A DNA stretch of 64,000 nucleotides, taken from Candidatus Babeliales bacterium. Its GTDB lineage: Bacteria > Babelota > Babeliae > Babelales > Vermiphilaceae. The position numbers were made by a program, and so were the translations under genes. The stretch covers positions 1-64,000 of the forward strand of contig DASZBJ010000017.1 of NCBI GenBank assembly GCA_035944115.1. Direction: 5' to 3'. Within the stretch, counting starts at the first letter, position 1. Each line of letters opens with the position of its first letter. This document shows positions 9,142 through 17,535 of this stretch, in pieces. The notes under the pieces are model-generated. The model had not been told where the DNA came from. It saw only the letters and a program-made list of their open reading frames with translations, and ran no database searches.

Positions 9142-9168
9142 AAAAGGCTCACCTCCGTGGGCCTTTTT
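9142..9168 (+). terminator. Terminator downstream of nhaC
   Basis: Hairpin AAAGGCTCAC / GTGGGCCTTTTT with a 4-nt loop and a T-run, 8 nt after the stop. Confidence 0.75.
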
Positions 9169-9249
9169 AACAATATATTTTCCAAGTCTTTTAGATATAA
9201 TAAATATAGTAAGCAGTCATTTCATCTAAAAAACTATTGAGGAGTATCT

Positions 9250-9846
9250 ATGCAATTATCATTTCTCATAAAAACCTACCTCTTCACCCTTCTCTTTGCG
9301 CCTTTATCGCCTTTATATGCAACTAATTCACACAAACAAGAACCAACTGATCTATTTTTTTATAAAAATGGCCCTTTAAGTTTTCAAGGTTCTTACGAGG
9401 CAAAATTAATTTTATTAAAAGAGATGAATAAATCTGAAATCGAAGACAAAGAACAGCTCTTTACTGGATTGGATTATCTAGCAAACCTCATCAAACAATC
9501 CCTAGCCCGAATTATTATTAAACATGGAAACATTGTTGCACTATTTCCACCAGAAGGACCTACAGCAAAATTATCACTTGCTATCGAGCTGACAGAAAGT
9601 GCTACTCCGTCTGAATTCCATGCAACAAAAATATACAATGTTACTATTACTGGTAAACAACACCTCACCCCAGAAGAACAAAAACAGTACAAGGAATTTA
9701 CCGCTGAATGTGAAACGCTTTCCCTGCAAAGCTGTGATATGTTATTAGATTTTTTAGCTACATATAGCCATATTTTACACTTCAATCTTAATGAATATCC
9801 TATTGCTTTAGATATCGAACTATACATACGCCAATCAAAAGAGTAA
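9250..9846 (+). CDS. Secreted hypothetical protein
   Basis: A 198-residue product with a signal peptide (residues 1-25, cleavage likely after LYA) and a GAGGAG ribosome site. The mature part is soluble, mixed alpha/beta, with two Cys near residues 157 and 163 (CETLSLQSC). I recognise no family. It is monocistronic and shares a bidirectional terminator with the convergent C11 peptidase gene. A periplasmic or exported location is the only supportable statement. Confidence 0.6.
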   Translation: MQLSFLIKTYLFTLLFAPLSPLYATNSHKQEPTDLFFYKNGPLSFQGSYEAKLILLKEMNKSEIEDKEQLFTGLDYLANLIKQSLARIIIKHGNIVALFPPEGPTAKLSLAIELTESATPSEFHATKIYNVTITGKQHLTPEEQKQYKEFTAECETLSLQSCDMLLDFLATYSHILHFNLNEYPIALDIELYIRQSKE

Positions 9847-9847
9847 T

Positions 9848-9882
9848 AAAAAGAGCCTGCTATAACACAGGCTCTTTTTATT
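9848..9882. terminator. Bidirectional terminator between convergent genes
   Basis: AAAAAGAGCCTG and CAGGCTCTTTTT form a 12-bp stem with A/T tracts on both sides, between genes ending at 9846 (+) and 9904 (-). Confidence 0.85.
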
Positions 9883-9903
9883 ATTCTTTTCTTTTTTATT
9901 ACC

Positions 9904-11184
9904 TTACATACCACAAGCCCACTTAATCGCTTCTTGCTGTGGATCCTGCATTGCATACAACAAATCGCTCCAGCCGCATGCTTGGGCAAACAAAGTAGTT
10001 TGATACATACCGTCTACGCAATTAAATGGACAGTACATTGCAGAACCATTTGCAACCCCCGCTGTTTTATAACCGCCACAACACGTGATAATCATTTTAT
10101 CGTGCGCCTGTTTTAAACCCTGTAGTGCATCAATAACCGTAAATAACTGATCCGTCTGGCCTGATAATGCTAGTTGCTGGACAAAAATATCAAAAAATTC
10201 AATGACATCTGTATAGATTGGCCAAATGCAAAAACGCGGCGTCAACACCCGCGTTGCATTAAATACCTCCTGGCAATTTGGAAGCTGACGCATATAATCA
10301 ATCAACGTATTCATTGCCGTACAAACTTCATACACGTATATAAGATCAAATGCAGAATAGGTATACTGACCAGAATCATCATGTTCATCATAATATGCAT
10401 CACATCCATTCACTATTCCCGCTGCAACAGTTCGCGGTGTATTATGAGCACTATTAAGAACTGCCGCTAATGCTTGATAATCAAATCCATCTTTCAACGA
10501 GCAGCTTTGACACCCCACCATATATCGCGCAAATGGAGCCAATTGATATGCAATTTCTATCATCCCCCCCATACAAGTATCAAACGCCAATACATCTAGT
10601 GATTTACCGCCTAAACAATCCTGCGTAGCAATTTCAAACCCTGCCACCAAATCTTGGTTCGTAAGGTACTCCTTTGTGGTGTGATTAAACATAAATCCTC
10701 TATGTTGCACATGATTACCAATCATTGCATGTTTATTAACGGGGCAGCTCACCGCACATGCATCACCGTCTATATAGTATGCCTGATCGTGCTCATCCCA
10801 TTGCGGATCCATAATACCCCAACCATGATTTGAAAAAATAAGCATAGTATGATCAGCAGTATGGCCAGCAAAACCCCATGTTGCTGCATCCACAAAGTCC
10901 TGACACGAATCATCGCTCAACGCTACTTCTTCTATAAATTGCAAACCTTTATCGGTGATTTTATATCGTAATCCAACATTGTAATATGCATGCAACTGCA
11001 AAAAAAATTCAACCGAATCGTTTGGCTTTCCCCGCATCATATCCGTAATGTTTTTCATAATCATATCCGTTAAATTATCGCTTGAATCACTGTACATAAG
11101 CACGCGCCAACTACCAGCTGACACAAATGATGCGCTACAAAATACCGCAAGTACCACCGATAAAAACGACACTCTTTTGATCAT
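9904..11184 (-). CDS. Secreted clostripain-like cysteine peptidase (family C11)
   Basis: A 426-residue protein with a signal peptide (residues 1-23, FVSA). The caspase-fold peptidase family C11 is shown by the catalytic His in SNHGWG (H120) and the catalytic Cys in AFDTCMGG (C204), separated by the usual distance, with the hydrophobic beta-strands MLIFSNH and LDVLAFD before each. Such enzymes usually cut after Arg or Lys. Being exported, it would act in the periplasm or outside, either on host proteins or in processing exported substrates. Start chosen by the ATG with signal peptide after a GGAGAG ribosome site. It is transcribed alone. Confidence 0.85.
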   Translation of the reverse strand: MIKRVSFLSVVLAVFCSASFVSAGSWRVLMYSDSSDNLTDMIMKNITDMMRGKPNDSVEFFLQLHAYYNVGLRYKITDKGLQFIEEVALSDDSCQDFVDAATWGFAGHTADHTMLIFSNHGWGIMDPQWDEHDQAYYIDGDACAVSCPVNKHAMIGNHVQHRGFMFNHTTKEYLTNQDLVAGFEIATQDCLGGKSLDVLAFDTCMGGMIEIAYQLAPFARYMVGCQSCSLKDGFDYQALAAVLNSAHNTPRTVAAGIVNGCDAYYDEHDDSGQYTYSAFDLIYVYEVCTAMNTLIDYMRQLPNCQEVFNATRVLTPRFCIWPIYTDVIEFFDIFVQQLALSGQTDQLFTVIDALQGLKQAHDKMIITCCGGYKTAGVANGSAMYCPFNCVDGMYQTTLFAQACGWSDLLYAMQDPQQEAIKWACGM

Positions 11185-11297
11185 TCCAACTCTCCTTAAT
11201 TTGAATAGTTTTAAAATTTTATAAAAATATACAGGTCATTTTTAGCATACTAACGTATATGTATGCAATATTATCACACAAAGCAAAAAGGATATTT

Positions 11298-11831
11298 ATG
11301 CAAACACTGAGTAAAAACAACAATCATAAAAAAACATTATACCAATTACTTAATCTCTACACATCCGACCAAATCAACGCCAAAAATTTCAGTGAAGAAT
11401 ATGTCAATTACTATGATCCGAATGCAGTAAATTTTACACCAGACGAAGTACAAGCTTTTTCTGAATTAACAAATGCTATCCATCTACTTGCCCCATCGCA
11501 AGCGGAATTAGAACGATACCCAGATGTATATATTTCAGACCACAGACTCAAAGAAATCGCCTTTAATATCAAGAAAACTCTCCAACATTATTACAAAGAA
11601 TATAATATTGGACATCAATGTTTTTTTTGCGATAAACCCATCATGTCATCTCATATTGATCCCTGTCGTATGCATGTTAAAATCCCTATTGAAGGCACAC
11701 GGCAGTGTCATCAATATTTTTTTTGCCATGTAAAATGTGTAGAAAAACGAGTAACTCTAAAAGCATATTTTGACCTGCCATATCTGGGAGATTACCATGA
11801 AGAAGGCGAAAATTCAGAGGAATCGGTATGA
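11298..11831 (+). CDS. Small protein with CxxC...CHxxC zinc-knuckle-like domain (copy A)
   Basis: The start at 11298 follows AAAAAGGA; an in-frame ATG at 11259 lacks one. The 177-residue cytoplasmic protein has a helical N-terminal two-thirds and a C-terminal Cys/His domain: CFFC, then SHIDPC, then FFCHVKC. The same arrangement (C-C/F-F-C, S-x-x-D-P, C-H-x-x-C) recurs in the next two genes, so this is a local family of probable zinc-binding treble-clef or knuckle domains. I do not recognise a named family. Its stop overlaps the next start (ATGA), indicating translational coupling. Confidence 0.6.
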   Translation: MQTLSKNNNHKKTLYQLLNLYTSDQINAKNFSEEYVNYYDPNAVNFTPDEVQAFSELTNAIHLLAPSQAELERYPDVYISDHRLKEIAFNIKKTLQHYYKEYNIGHQCFFCDKPIMSSHIDPCRMHVKIPIEGTRQCHQYFFCHVKCVEKRVTLKAYFDLPYLGDYHEEGENSEESV

Positions 11832-12049
11832 ATAATAATATAATATTTACTTGTATCTGCTGCTTTTGTGAGGGAAAAATCTCTTGCGACGACAGCAATG
11901 TATGTGCTCTAAGATTTACCAGTAACATCGATAAAGAAGAAAGCAAACAACATAAAAGCTCACTGTGCTGCCATTTAGAATGTCTTAAAAAGCAGACAAC
12001 CCCAATAATAGCTGAGCAGCTCTCACATTTTGCATGTGATCATACATAA
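11828..12049 (+). CDS. Small Cys-rich zinc-knuckle-like protein (copy B)
   Basis: A 73-residue protein that is almost entirely one copy of the domain seen in its neighbours: CICCFCEG near the N-terminus, a spacer with NIDKEE, and SLCCHLECLKK. It starts inside the stop codon of the preceding gene (ATGA overlap), so it is probably coupled to it. It has no signal peptide. Zinc binding is inferred from the paired CxxC and CHxxC motifs; function unknown. Confidence 0.55.
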   Translation: MNNNIIFTCICCFCEGKISCDDSNVCALRFTSNIDKEESKQHKSSLCCHLECLKKQTTPIIAEQLSHFACDHT

Positions 12050-12151
12050 ATTCTCCATTTACACAGTAGCCCTCTTTTTTTTATACTATGATCTGCATAA
12101 AATAAAACACAATCAAGCAAACATGTATAACTTCATAGCAAAGGAAGGAAA

Positions 12152-12640
12152 ATGAAAATCACGCTTGGTGAAGAAACAATAGAACTGAATGAAGAATCAT
12201 TAAAATTTCAATGCTGCTTTTGCGAAGAGGATCTTGCTCCCTCTCCATGTGATCCTTGCTGCCTCAATGTTGTAATTAATATCGATAAAGAGCAAGATAA
12301 GATGCGTAATCAATTTTTTTGGTGCCATCTTGAATGCATAAACAATCAATTAGCTGCATCAACTTCACTATGGTCGCGTATAAAAAATAGTATTCATAAA
12401 CTATTTACTGCAGAAAAAATATCCACGGTAAAATATGTATGTTGTTTTTGTAAAACGAACATACTGACATCACCTGTTGATCCATCTGCTATCAGCATTA
12501 TGCCAAATGATGATCAAGAGAATAAACCACCTGAACAATACTATTCCTGTCATCTTGCCTGCCTAAAAAAGGCAATGTTGCCGACCATGCCTTTATATCT
12601 AGAAGATTTAGGATATGAAGAAGAAAACAATAGAAACTGA
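12152..12640 (+). CDS. Zinc-knuckle-like protein with two domain copies (copies C1 and C2)
   Basis: A 162-residue protein carrying two tandem copies of the local Cys/His domain: QCCFCEED...SPCDPC...FFWCHLEC around residues 25-70, and VCCFCKTN...SPVDPS...YYSCHLAC around 105-150. A GGAAGG ribosome site precedes it. It ends 12 nt before the PLP/VanX fusion gene and probably shares its transcript. No signal peptide, so cytoplasmic. The duplication within the gene and the two related genes upstream indicate a recently expanded small domain family. No function can be named. Confidence 0.6.
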   Translation: MKITLGEETIELNEESLKFQCCFCEEDLAPSPCDPCCLNVVINIDKEQDKMRNQFFWCHLECINNQLAASTSLWSRIKNSIHKLFTAEKISTVKYVCCFCKTNILTSPVDPSAISIMPNDDQENKPPEQYYSCHLACLKKAMLPTMPLYLEDLGYEEENNRN

Positions 12641-12652
12641 AAAAGGAACATT

Positions 12653-14311
12653 ATGAAATTATATACCATCATACTCTCCCTCCTCATATCTTTTACCGCA
12701 CATGCAATACCACTTTTCGATGCATTTCCCGATCTTACATCTAAAATTCAATATGTAGCACTTGCAAACCTACCAACACCAATACAGCGATGTAACGGCT
12801 TAGAAAAAGCGTTAGACTATAACTCCATTTTTATAAAACGTGATGACCTGACCGGATCGCAAGATCTTTATGGCGGTAACAAAGTTCGTAAATTAGAGTT
12901 TTTACTTGCAGATGCAATAGATCAAAACGCAACCGATGTCATCACCTTTGGGTGCACCGGCACAAATCATGGACTTGCTACTGCATGCTACTGCAAACAG
13001 TTAGGGCTCAATTGCACGCTGATGTTAAAGCATCAACCTAATTCACCTGTAGTACGTCAGAACCTTCTTTTAGATTATTATTTTAATGCTATAACTACCA
13101 TTTTCCCTTCTCATAAAGATAGACAAGCAGCTTTAGAAGCTATGCTGGAAAACAATAAAAATGCATATTTTATTCCAACCGGCGGATCAAACCCTCTTGG
13201 CGCTTTAGGCTTTGTAAATGCGGCGTTTGAACTAAAAGAACAGATTAAAAATGGTAGCATGCCTGAGCCAGATTTTATATATGTTCCGACTGGCAGCTGC
13301 GGCACCACTGCAGGACTTTTGTTAGGACTTACGCTTGCAAACATACAATCAAAAGTAGTGGCTGTTCTGGTAGAACCAGAAGAAGTAGAAGATGCCTATA
13401 AACATTATATAAGAAAACTGTTTATCCAAATTAACGAGCTACTAAACAGTTATTCTTCTACAGTTCCATTGGTATCGTTTCCCCGCAATCAGATGATTAT
13501 CAACAAAGATTTTTGTGGTACAGAGTATGGCCAATGGTTACGCTCTGGTGATGATGCAGCGCGACTACTAAAAGGGACAGAAAATATTATCGTTGAAGGA
13601 ACGTACTCTGCAAAACCAATCGCCGCTCTTATTGCCGATATTGCCAATAATGCAAGAAGCAAAGATCAAGTGGTTTTATTGTGGAATACCTACTGCGGAC
13701 TTGATTTCTCTCATCTTACAAAACAAGTGGATTATAAAAAGCTCAATCCTGATGTGCAGAGTTACTTTGAAGATGCACAACTGGTCGATATACAAAAACT
13801 GTATCCCAACATACAACTCGATTTAAAGTTTGCGACCACTGATAATTTTACTAAAAAGAAACTATACAACTCATATCAATGCTTACTCATAAAACCCGTA
13901 GCAGAAGCTCTTAATAACGCAGCGCAAGAATTTGCAACCCTTGGCTACACCGTAAAAATTTGGGATGGATATCGACCACCAAGAGTTTCCGCTCAGCTAT
14001 GGCAAGCGATGCCCAATGAAGATTTTATTGCTGATCCTAAAAAAGGGGGAGCTCGTCATAATCGCGGATGTGCTGTAGATCTTACTTTAGTTGATAGCAA
14101 TAATGTTGAGCTGGATATGGGTACATACTTCTGCCATTTTTCTCCGAAAGCGTTCCGAAATTACCTCGATCTTCCTGAACAAGTGCTTCGTAACAGAAAA
14201 CTACTTGAAACGGTGATGGAAAAACATGGCTTTGTCGGGCTACCTACTGAATGGTGGCATTTTGATTATCAAGATTGGCTGCAATATCCAATTCTTAACG
14301 TGGATTTGTAA
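12653..14311 (+). CDS. Secreted fusion: PLP-dependent D-cysteine desulfhydrase/ACC deaminase-like enzyme + VanX-type D-Ala-D-Ala dipeptidase
   Basis: A 552-residue protein with a signal peptide (residues 1-18). Residues about 30-365 match the PLP fold-type II family of D-cysteine desulfhydrase and ACC deaminase: RDDLTGS, then GGNKVRKLEF with the Schiff-base Lys at K77, then the TNHG phosphate loop region, and VPTGSCGTTAGL near 215. Residues about 375-552 are a peptidase M15D (VanX) domain: GYRPPR (substrate Arg), RHNRGCAVDLTL (zinc His and Asp, near 469-476) and EWWHFDY (catalytic Glu and zinc His, near 533). VanX enzymes cut D-Ala-D-Ala, and the PLP domain could act on a D-amino acid, so both halves point to D-amino-acid turnover from peptidoglycan in the periplasm. 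That coupling is inference. A full second domain rather than a frameshift argues for a genuine fusion. Confidence 0.85.
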   Translation: MKLYTIILSLLISFTAHAIPLFDAFPDLTSKIQYVALANLPTPIQRCNGLEKALDYNSIFIKRDDLTGSQDLYGGNKVRKLEFLLADAIDQNATDVITFGCTGTNHGLATACYCKQLGLNCTLMLKHQPNSPVVRQNLLLDYYFNAITTIFPSHKDRQAALEAMLENNKNAYFIPTGGSNPLGALGFVNAAFELKEQIKNGSMPEPDFIYVPTGSCGTTAGLLLGLTLANIQSKVVAVLVEPEEVEDAYKHYIRKLFIQINELLNSYSSTVPLVSFPRNQMIINKDFCGTEYGQWLRSGDDAARLLKGTENIIVEGTYSAKPIAALIADIANNARSKDQVVLLWNTYCGLDFSHLTKQVDYKKLNPDVQSYFEDAQLVDIQKLYPNIQLDLKFATTDNFTKKKLYNSYQCLLIKPVAEALNNAAQEFATLGYTVKIWDGYRPPRVSAQLWQAMPNEDFIADPKKGGARHNRGCAVDLTLVDSNNVELDMGTYFCHFSPKAFRNYLDLPEQVLRNRKLLETVMEKHGFVGLPTEWWHFDYQDWLQYPILNVDL

Positions 14312-14342
14312 TTTTGTATCCGCTCAAATAGTATGTAACGAT

Positions 14343-14371
14343 AAAGGCCAACGAGTGTGTTGGCCTTTTTT
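14343..14371. terminator. Bidirectional terminator
   Basis: AAAGGCCAAC / GTTGGCCTTTTTT hairpin between the convergent genes ending at 14311 (+) and 14382 (-). Confidence 0.85.
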
Positions 14372-14381
14372 AATATAATAA

Positions 14382-14981
14382 TTATTTGATAATTCCAGTT
14401 TCTCGTAGCATTTTCATTCCTTCACGATCTTTTTTGCGCTTCTCATACTGCTCTTTAACTTTTGCATCCACTTCTGCTTCAAACGGTTTTAATTTTTCTG
14501 GAACGTGCGTTTTCGTTGACAGCAATTTCACGATTGCAAAACTAAGCTGTCCATAAGCTTGCAGACCATCTTTGAGAGCTCTACCTAATTCTTCTGCGGG
14601 CATATTATTAAACACCTCTAACATCGCAGGAAAATCACCGGTACGGCACAACGCTTCAAAAAGCAATCCATTTTTCACCAACTGATTTTGTCTCTCTTCC
14701 GTCAGCATTAACTCTGCTTGTTTTTCTAGTGCATTGAATTCTGCCTCAGCAACCGCACCTTGTTTTTTAAGAAGCTCTTCTGTTGCTTTTCTGACTTCAG
14801 CAGACCCTTTTAGAAATGGATTTTTTTTCACTTCCTCATCTTGCATAACAGTTCGGTAATTCGTGACCGTAACAAGACTTGAAGTTGATAACTTTCCCTC
14901 TGCATCCAGTACAGAAGTGCACTGTACATTCGATATTACTAAACAACTCAACAATAAAAAAGATGAATAATGGTGTTTCAT
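14382..14981 (-). CDS. Secreted helical hypothetical protein
   Basis: A 199-residue protein with a signal peptide ending around residue 21-22 (NVQC/T); the Cys might be lipidated but the lipobox is poor. The mature part is strongly helical and charged (long K/E runs near 55-105 and a Lys/Arg-rich tail) with no recognisable domain. AAAGGATC lies upstream of the ATG. The gene lies 87 nt downstream of pth on the same strand. No function can be assigned. Confidence 0.6.
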   Translation of the reverse strand: MKHHYSSFLLLSCLVISNVQCTSVLDAEGKLSTSSLVTVTNYRTVMQDEEVKKNPFLKGSAEVRKATEELLKKQGAVAEAEFNALEKQAELMLTEERQNQLVKNGLLFEALCRTGDFPAMLEVFNNMPAEELGRALKDGLQAYGQLSFAIVKLLSTKTHVPEKLKPFEAEVDAKVKEQYEKRKKDREGMKMLRETGIIK

Positions 14982-15068
14982 AATAAGATCCTTTGTTATA
15001 GAACGTTTAAAATAAGATCTTTTGTAGCATATTTTTTTCTAAAAAGAAACATAAGTCCCACAAACATT

Positions 15069-15608
15069 TTATTTGCCAACCAACTGCTCAATCATAGCAA
15101 CCGCATCATAGATCATCTGCTCCACATCAGCTTTTGGTTCAGAAAAATTTTGTAACACATAATCCGGCACCGCTTCTCTGTGCTGTGGTCGCCCAATGCC
15201 ACACCGCAAACGCATGAACTCCATGCCACCCGCTTGTATAATGGAACGCAAGCCATTATGACCTTTGGCGCTACCACCCATCTTTGTTTTTACTGCACCA
15301 AATGGTAACTCTAATTCATCATGCACTACCAATATTTGACCGATTTCAATGCCTTGCTTGCGCAGGAGAGGTACAACGCGACCAGAATCATTCATAAATG
15401 TCTGGGGCTTTACCACGATAATTTTTTTCATACCCATGCGAATTTCTGCAGTATGCATCACTGATTGTTCTACCCATGATCCAGCAATAGTATCCACCAA
15501 CATATCCGCAACTAAAAAACCGATATTGTGACGATTATAGGTATATTTTTTTCCTGGATTACCAAGTCCAATAATCGCTTTAATATCCCAATTTAATGGA
15601 ATTTCCAT
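15069..15608 (-). CDS. pth: Peptidyl-tRNA hydrolase
   Basis: Releases peptides from peptidyl-tRNA that has dropped off ribosomes, recycling tRNA in the cytoplasm. The family core is intact: GLGNPGKKYTYNRHNIGF with the catalytic His near residue 27, VVHDELELPFG with the catalytic Asp near 95, and the GGSAKGHNGLRSI loop. Length (179 residues) is normal. I start it at the ATG at 15608 because AAGGA lies 6 nt upstream; the ATG two codons earlier would sit on top of that site. It lies downstream of the Skp-like gene, with a terminator between them. Confidence 0.95.
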   Translation of the reverse strand: MEIPLNWDIKAIIGLGNPGKKYTYNRHNIGFLVADMLVDTIAGSWVEQSVMHTAEIRMGMKKIIVVKPQTFMNDSGRVVPLLRKQGIEIGQILVVHDELELPFGAVKTKMGGSAKGHNGLRSIIQAGGMEFMRLRCGIGRPQHREAVPDYVLQNFSEPKADVEQMIYDAVAMIEQLVGK

Positions 15609-15641
15609 AGACATCCTTGACCTACGCTATTTATTATCGCC

Positions 15642-15676
15642 AAAAAAAAGACGGTTATAAGAATAACCGCCTTTTT
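15642..15676 (-). terminator. Terminator of the Skp/OmpH-like gene
   Basis: On the minus strand AAGGCGGTTAT / ATAACCGTCTTTTTTTT forms a stem with a long T-run, just after the stop at 15698. Confidence 0.85.
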
Positions 15677-15697
15677 ACATTTTTACTTGTTTTTATT

Positions 15698-16363
15698 TTA
15701 CGCTGTCGCCGCTGCTGTTTTTGCAGGTGCTTTTTTATTCGATGCCACAAACTGCTTGTCCATTGACTGGATCAAATCATTGGTAATCATAGCACGTTCA
15801 GATGCATAAACGGTTCGACCTGTGTATACATCTTGCACCACATCGTACTTATTATTTTGCGCCAGCGTTGTAATTGTTTTTTCTAATTCTACGCTCAATG
15901 CTTCTGTAGCTTGCTGCATTGCAAGTTTCAAATCATCTTCACATGTCTTTAATAACATTTCATACTCACGCTGCATCTTAACTATTTTTGCTTCTTCCTC
16001 ATTGCGTGCGTTTTTATTGAGCGTTGATTCTTTGCTTTTGAACATTGCAACTGCTTGCTGAATTCTTGATTCTTCATTTTTTACTTTATTAGTTAATTCA
16101 TCACGTTTAACTTCAAGCTCTTTTTGCACTTCTTTACCACGAGCCGACATCTGCATTGCGTCCATCGTGTTAACATAACGAACTTTCAAGTCAACAGTAA
16201 CTTGCGAACTAGAAAGCAGGGCATCCATAGAAATGGCCTCTGTAGTTGATGATTTTACTGGCGCTATTTTTTCTGCTGGTTTTGCTACTGGAGCCATACC
16301 TGCATTAATAGATGCGCAATTTACTAATAGAAAAGCAGACAGGAGGTTTTTATTATAATTCAT
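15698..16363 (-). CDS. Skp/OmpH-like periplasmic chaperone
   Basis: The ATG at 16363 has an AAAGGA site 6 nt upstream; a GTG five codons earlier is less likely. The 221-residue protein has a signal peptide (residues 1-22, SINA), then the Skp pattern: a beta-strand (VDLKVRYVNTMDAM), SARGKEVQKELEVKRDEL, a long charged coiled coil (about 90-165), and a return strand region. Skp proteins form trimeric periplasmic chaperones that carry unfolded outer-membrane proteins. An Ala/Lys tail (KAPAKTAAATA) follows. Its presence argues for a Gram-negative-type envelope. A -35/-10 pair lies upstream (16417-16444). Confidence 0.75.
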   Translation of the reverse strand: MNYNKNLLSAFLLVNCASINAGMAPVAKPAEKIAPVKSSTTEAISMDALLSSSQVTVDLKVRYVNTMDAMQMSARGKEVQKELEVKRDELTNKVKNEESRIQQAVAMFKSKESTLNKNARNEEEAKIVKMQREYEMLLKTCEDDLKLAMQQATEALSVELEKTITTLAQNNKYDVVQDVYTGRTVYASERAMITNDLIQSMDKQFVASNKKAPAKTAAATA

Positions 16364-16416
16364 GAGAAATCCTTTCACTCACAAAACAAAATAACTATTG
16401 TATAATTAACTCCCTG

Positions 16417-16444
16417 ATGATACCTCTTTCCCTTATTTAGTCAA
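16417..16444 (-). promoter_or_regulatory. Sigma-70-like promoter for the Skp-like gene
   Basis: On the minus strand TTGACT (16444-16439) and TATCAT (16422-16417) with a 16-nt spacer, about 55 nt upstream of the start codon. Confidence 0.5.
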
Positions 16445-16484
16445 TTAACAATCCAAAGCGACCAGATTTTCTACGGTTTAATAA

Positions 16485-16523
16485 AAAAACGGATGAGATG
16501 CCAAACATGATATCTCATCCTTA
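16485..16523 (-). terminator. Terminator-like hairpin
   Basis: On the minus strand GGATGAGAT...ATCTCATCC followed by a T-rich tract. It lies about 250 nt after the stop of the 16777 gene, so it would end that transcript with a long 3' untranslated region. Confidence 0.6.
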
Positions 16524-16776
16524 AACCATTAATTCATACACTAAAGCAGTTCTATACTATCATCATAAAAATTATCATTCTTAACGCAGAAAAGGCATAA
16601 CAAACAACAAATAGAATAGATTGTATAACCTCCATAAATCCCTAATGATGCTTCACACATACGTTTACCCCGCGACCCTTACCGTTCACGTTATGCAACA
16701 TTCATGACGTGTACAATCACTGTACTTAAAGCAAAAAATGGTTTGCAATATTTTTTATAAAAAACTGAAAATTGCA

Positions 16777-17334
16777 TCATAATGTAGCGACAACATGCCG
16801 TACATGATCGAGATTATCTATCACACGTCTTATCGAATACAGATCCAATAATGATCGGCGCATCTCCAGCACTGTGCCATTTAAAAATTCAATGATCACG
16901 TCCAACTCATGATCGTACCGTAACCGACTTGAGACTGTTGCGACAATCATTGCATCATACAAATCTAATAACACCACCCGCAATGCTGCAATTTCATACA
17001 AAGAATATCCATACAGGTATTCATAATCTTGTAAGAACGGATAAAATTCATCAGCTATTGCCACAAACAAACGTTGCATAGTTATCAGCGAACGATCATG
17101 TATTGGAGAAAACAGCATATGAAAATTACTCATCTCAGCGATTATATCTTCTACAATATAATAGGTATCAAGCACCAGTTCATCATATCCAACTTTATAA
17201 CTACGATCCGTAACATCAATAGCATCAACTAACAGGTCAAAAAAATCATCTCTTAAAGCTCCAAATAATGGTGCTATCATTAACCCACTCATAACACATA
17301 CTTTCATAAACAACGATCGACTCAAACAATTCAC
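16777..17334 (-). CDS. Secreted hypothetical protein (GTG start)
   Basis: I choose a GTG start at 17334: AGAAGGAGT lies 7 nt upstream, whereas the ATG at 17370 has no ribosome site and would put the site inside the gene. The 185-residue product then has a clean signal peptide (MNCLSRSLFMKVCVMSG, cut near FGA). The mature part is helical and acidic, with many Tyr and paired Leu/Ile, and no motif I recognise. It lies downstream of the RING-protein gene, separated by a terminator. Confidence 0.55.
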   Translation of the reverse strand: MNCLSRSLFMKVCVMSGLMIAPLFGALRDDFFDLLVDAIDVTDRSYKVGYDELVLDTYYIVEDIIAEMSNFHMLFSPIHDRSLITMQRLFVAIADEFYPFLQDYEYLYGYSLYEIAALRVVLLDLYDAMIVATVSSRLRYDHELDVIIEFLNGTVLEMRRSLLDLYSIRRVIDNLDHVRHVVATL

Positions 17335-17414
17335 TGCAATACTCCTTCTTATAGAATAGATAATGACCATATATCACCCATCTTATAACAAGAAAAAAAA
17401 TAAAATCATGTAAA

Positions 17415-17441
17415 ATAAAAAAGACCATTCAAAGAATGGTC
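17415..17441 (-). terminator. Terminator of the RING-finger gene
   Basis: On the minus strand GACCATT / AATGGTC stem followed by TTTTTTATTTT, about 95 nt after the stop codon. Confidence 0.75.
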
Positions 17442-17535
17442 AAAATTATCCCTACAATGGTCCCCTAACCCTTATATATAAGGTCATGATAATTGATATA
17501 TTTTTTTAAAAGCAAGAATCAGTAAAAAATAATAA

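Larger units (their letters stand above)
16364..16776. other. Intergenic region, about 410 nt
   Basis: Contains the promoter and ribosome site of the Skp-like gene (left part) and the terminator of the gene ending at 16777 (16485-16523). In 16524-16776 I see AT-rich sequence with one GC-richer patch (about 16660-16700) and no gene or clear signal. Confidence 0.5.

Noticed and set aside
9474-9989. 171-codon minus-strand ORF spanning the terminator between 9846 and 9904
   Set aside because: It crosses a strong bidirectional terminator and overlaps two good genes.
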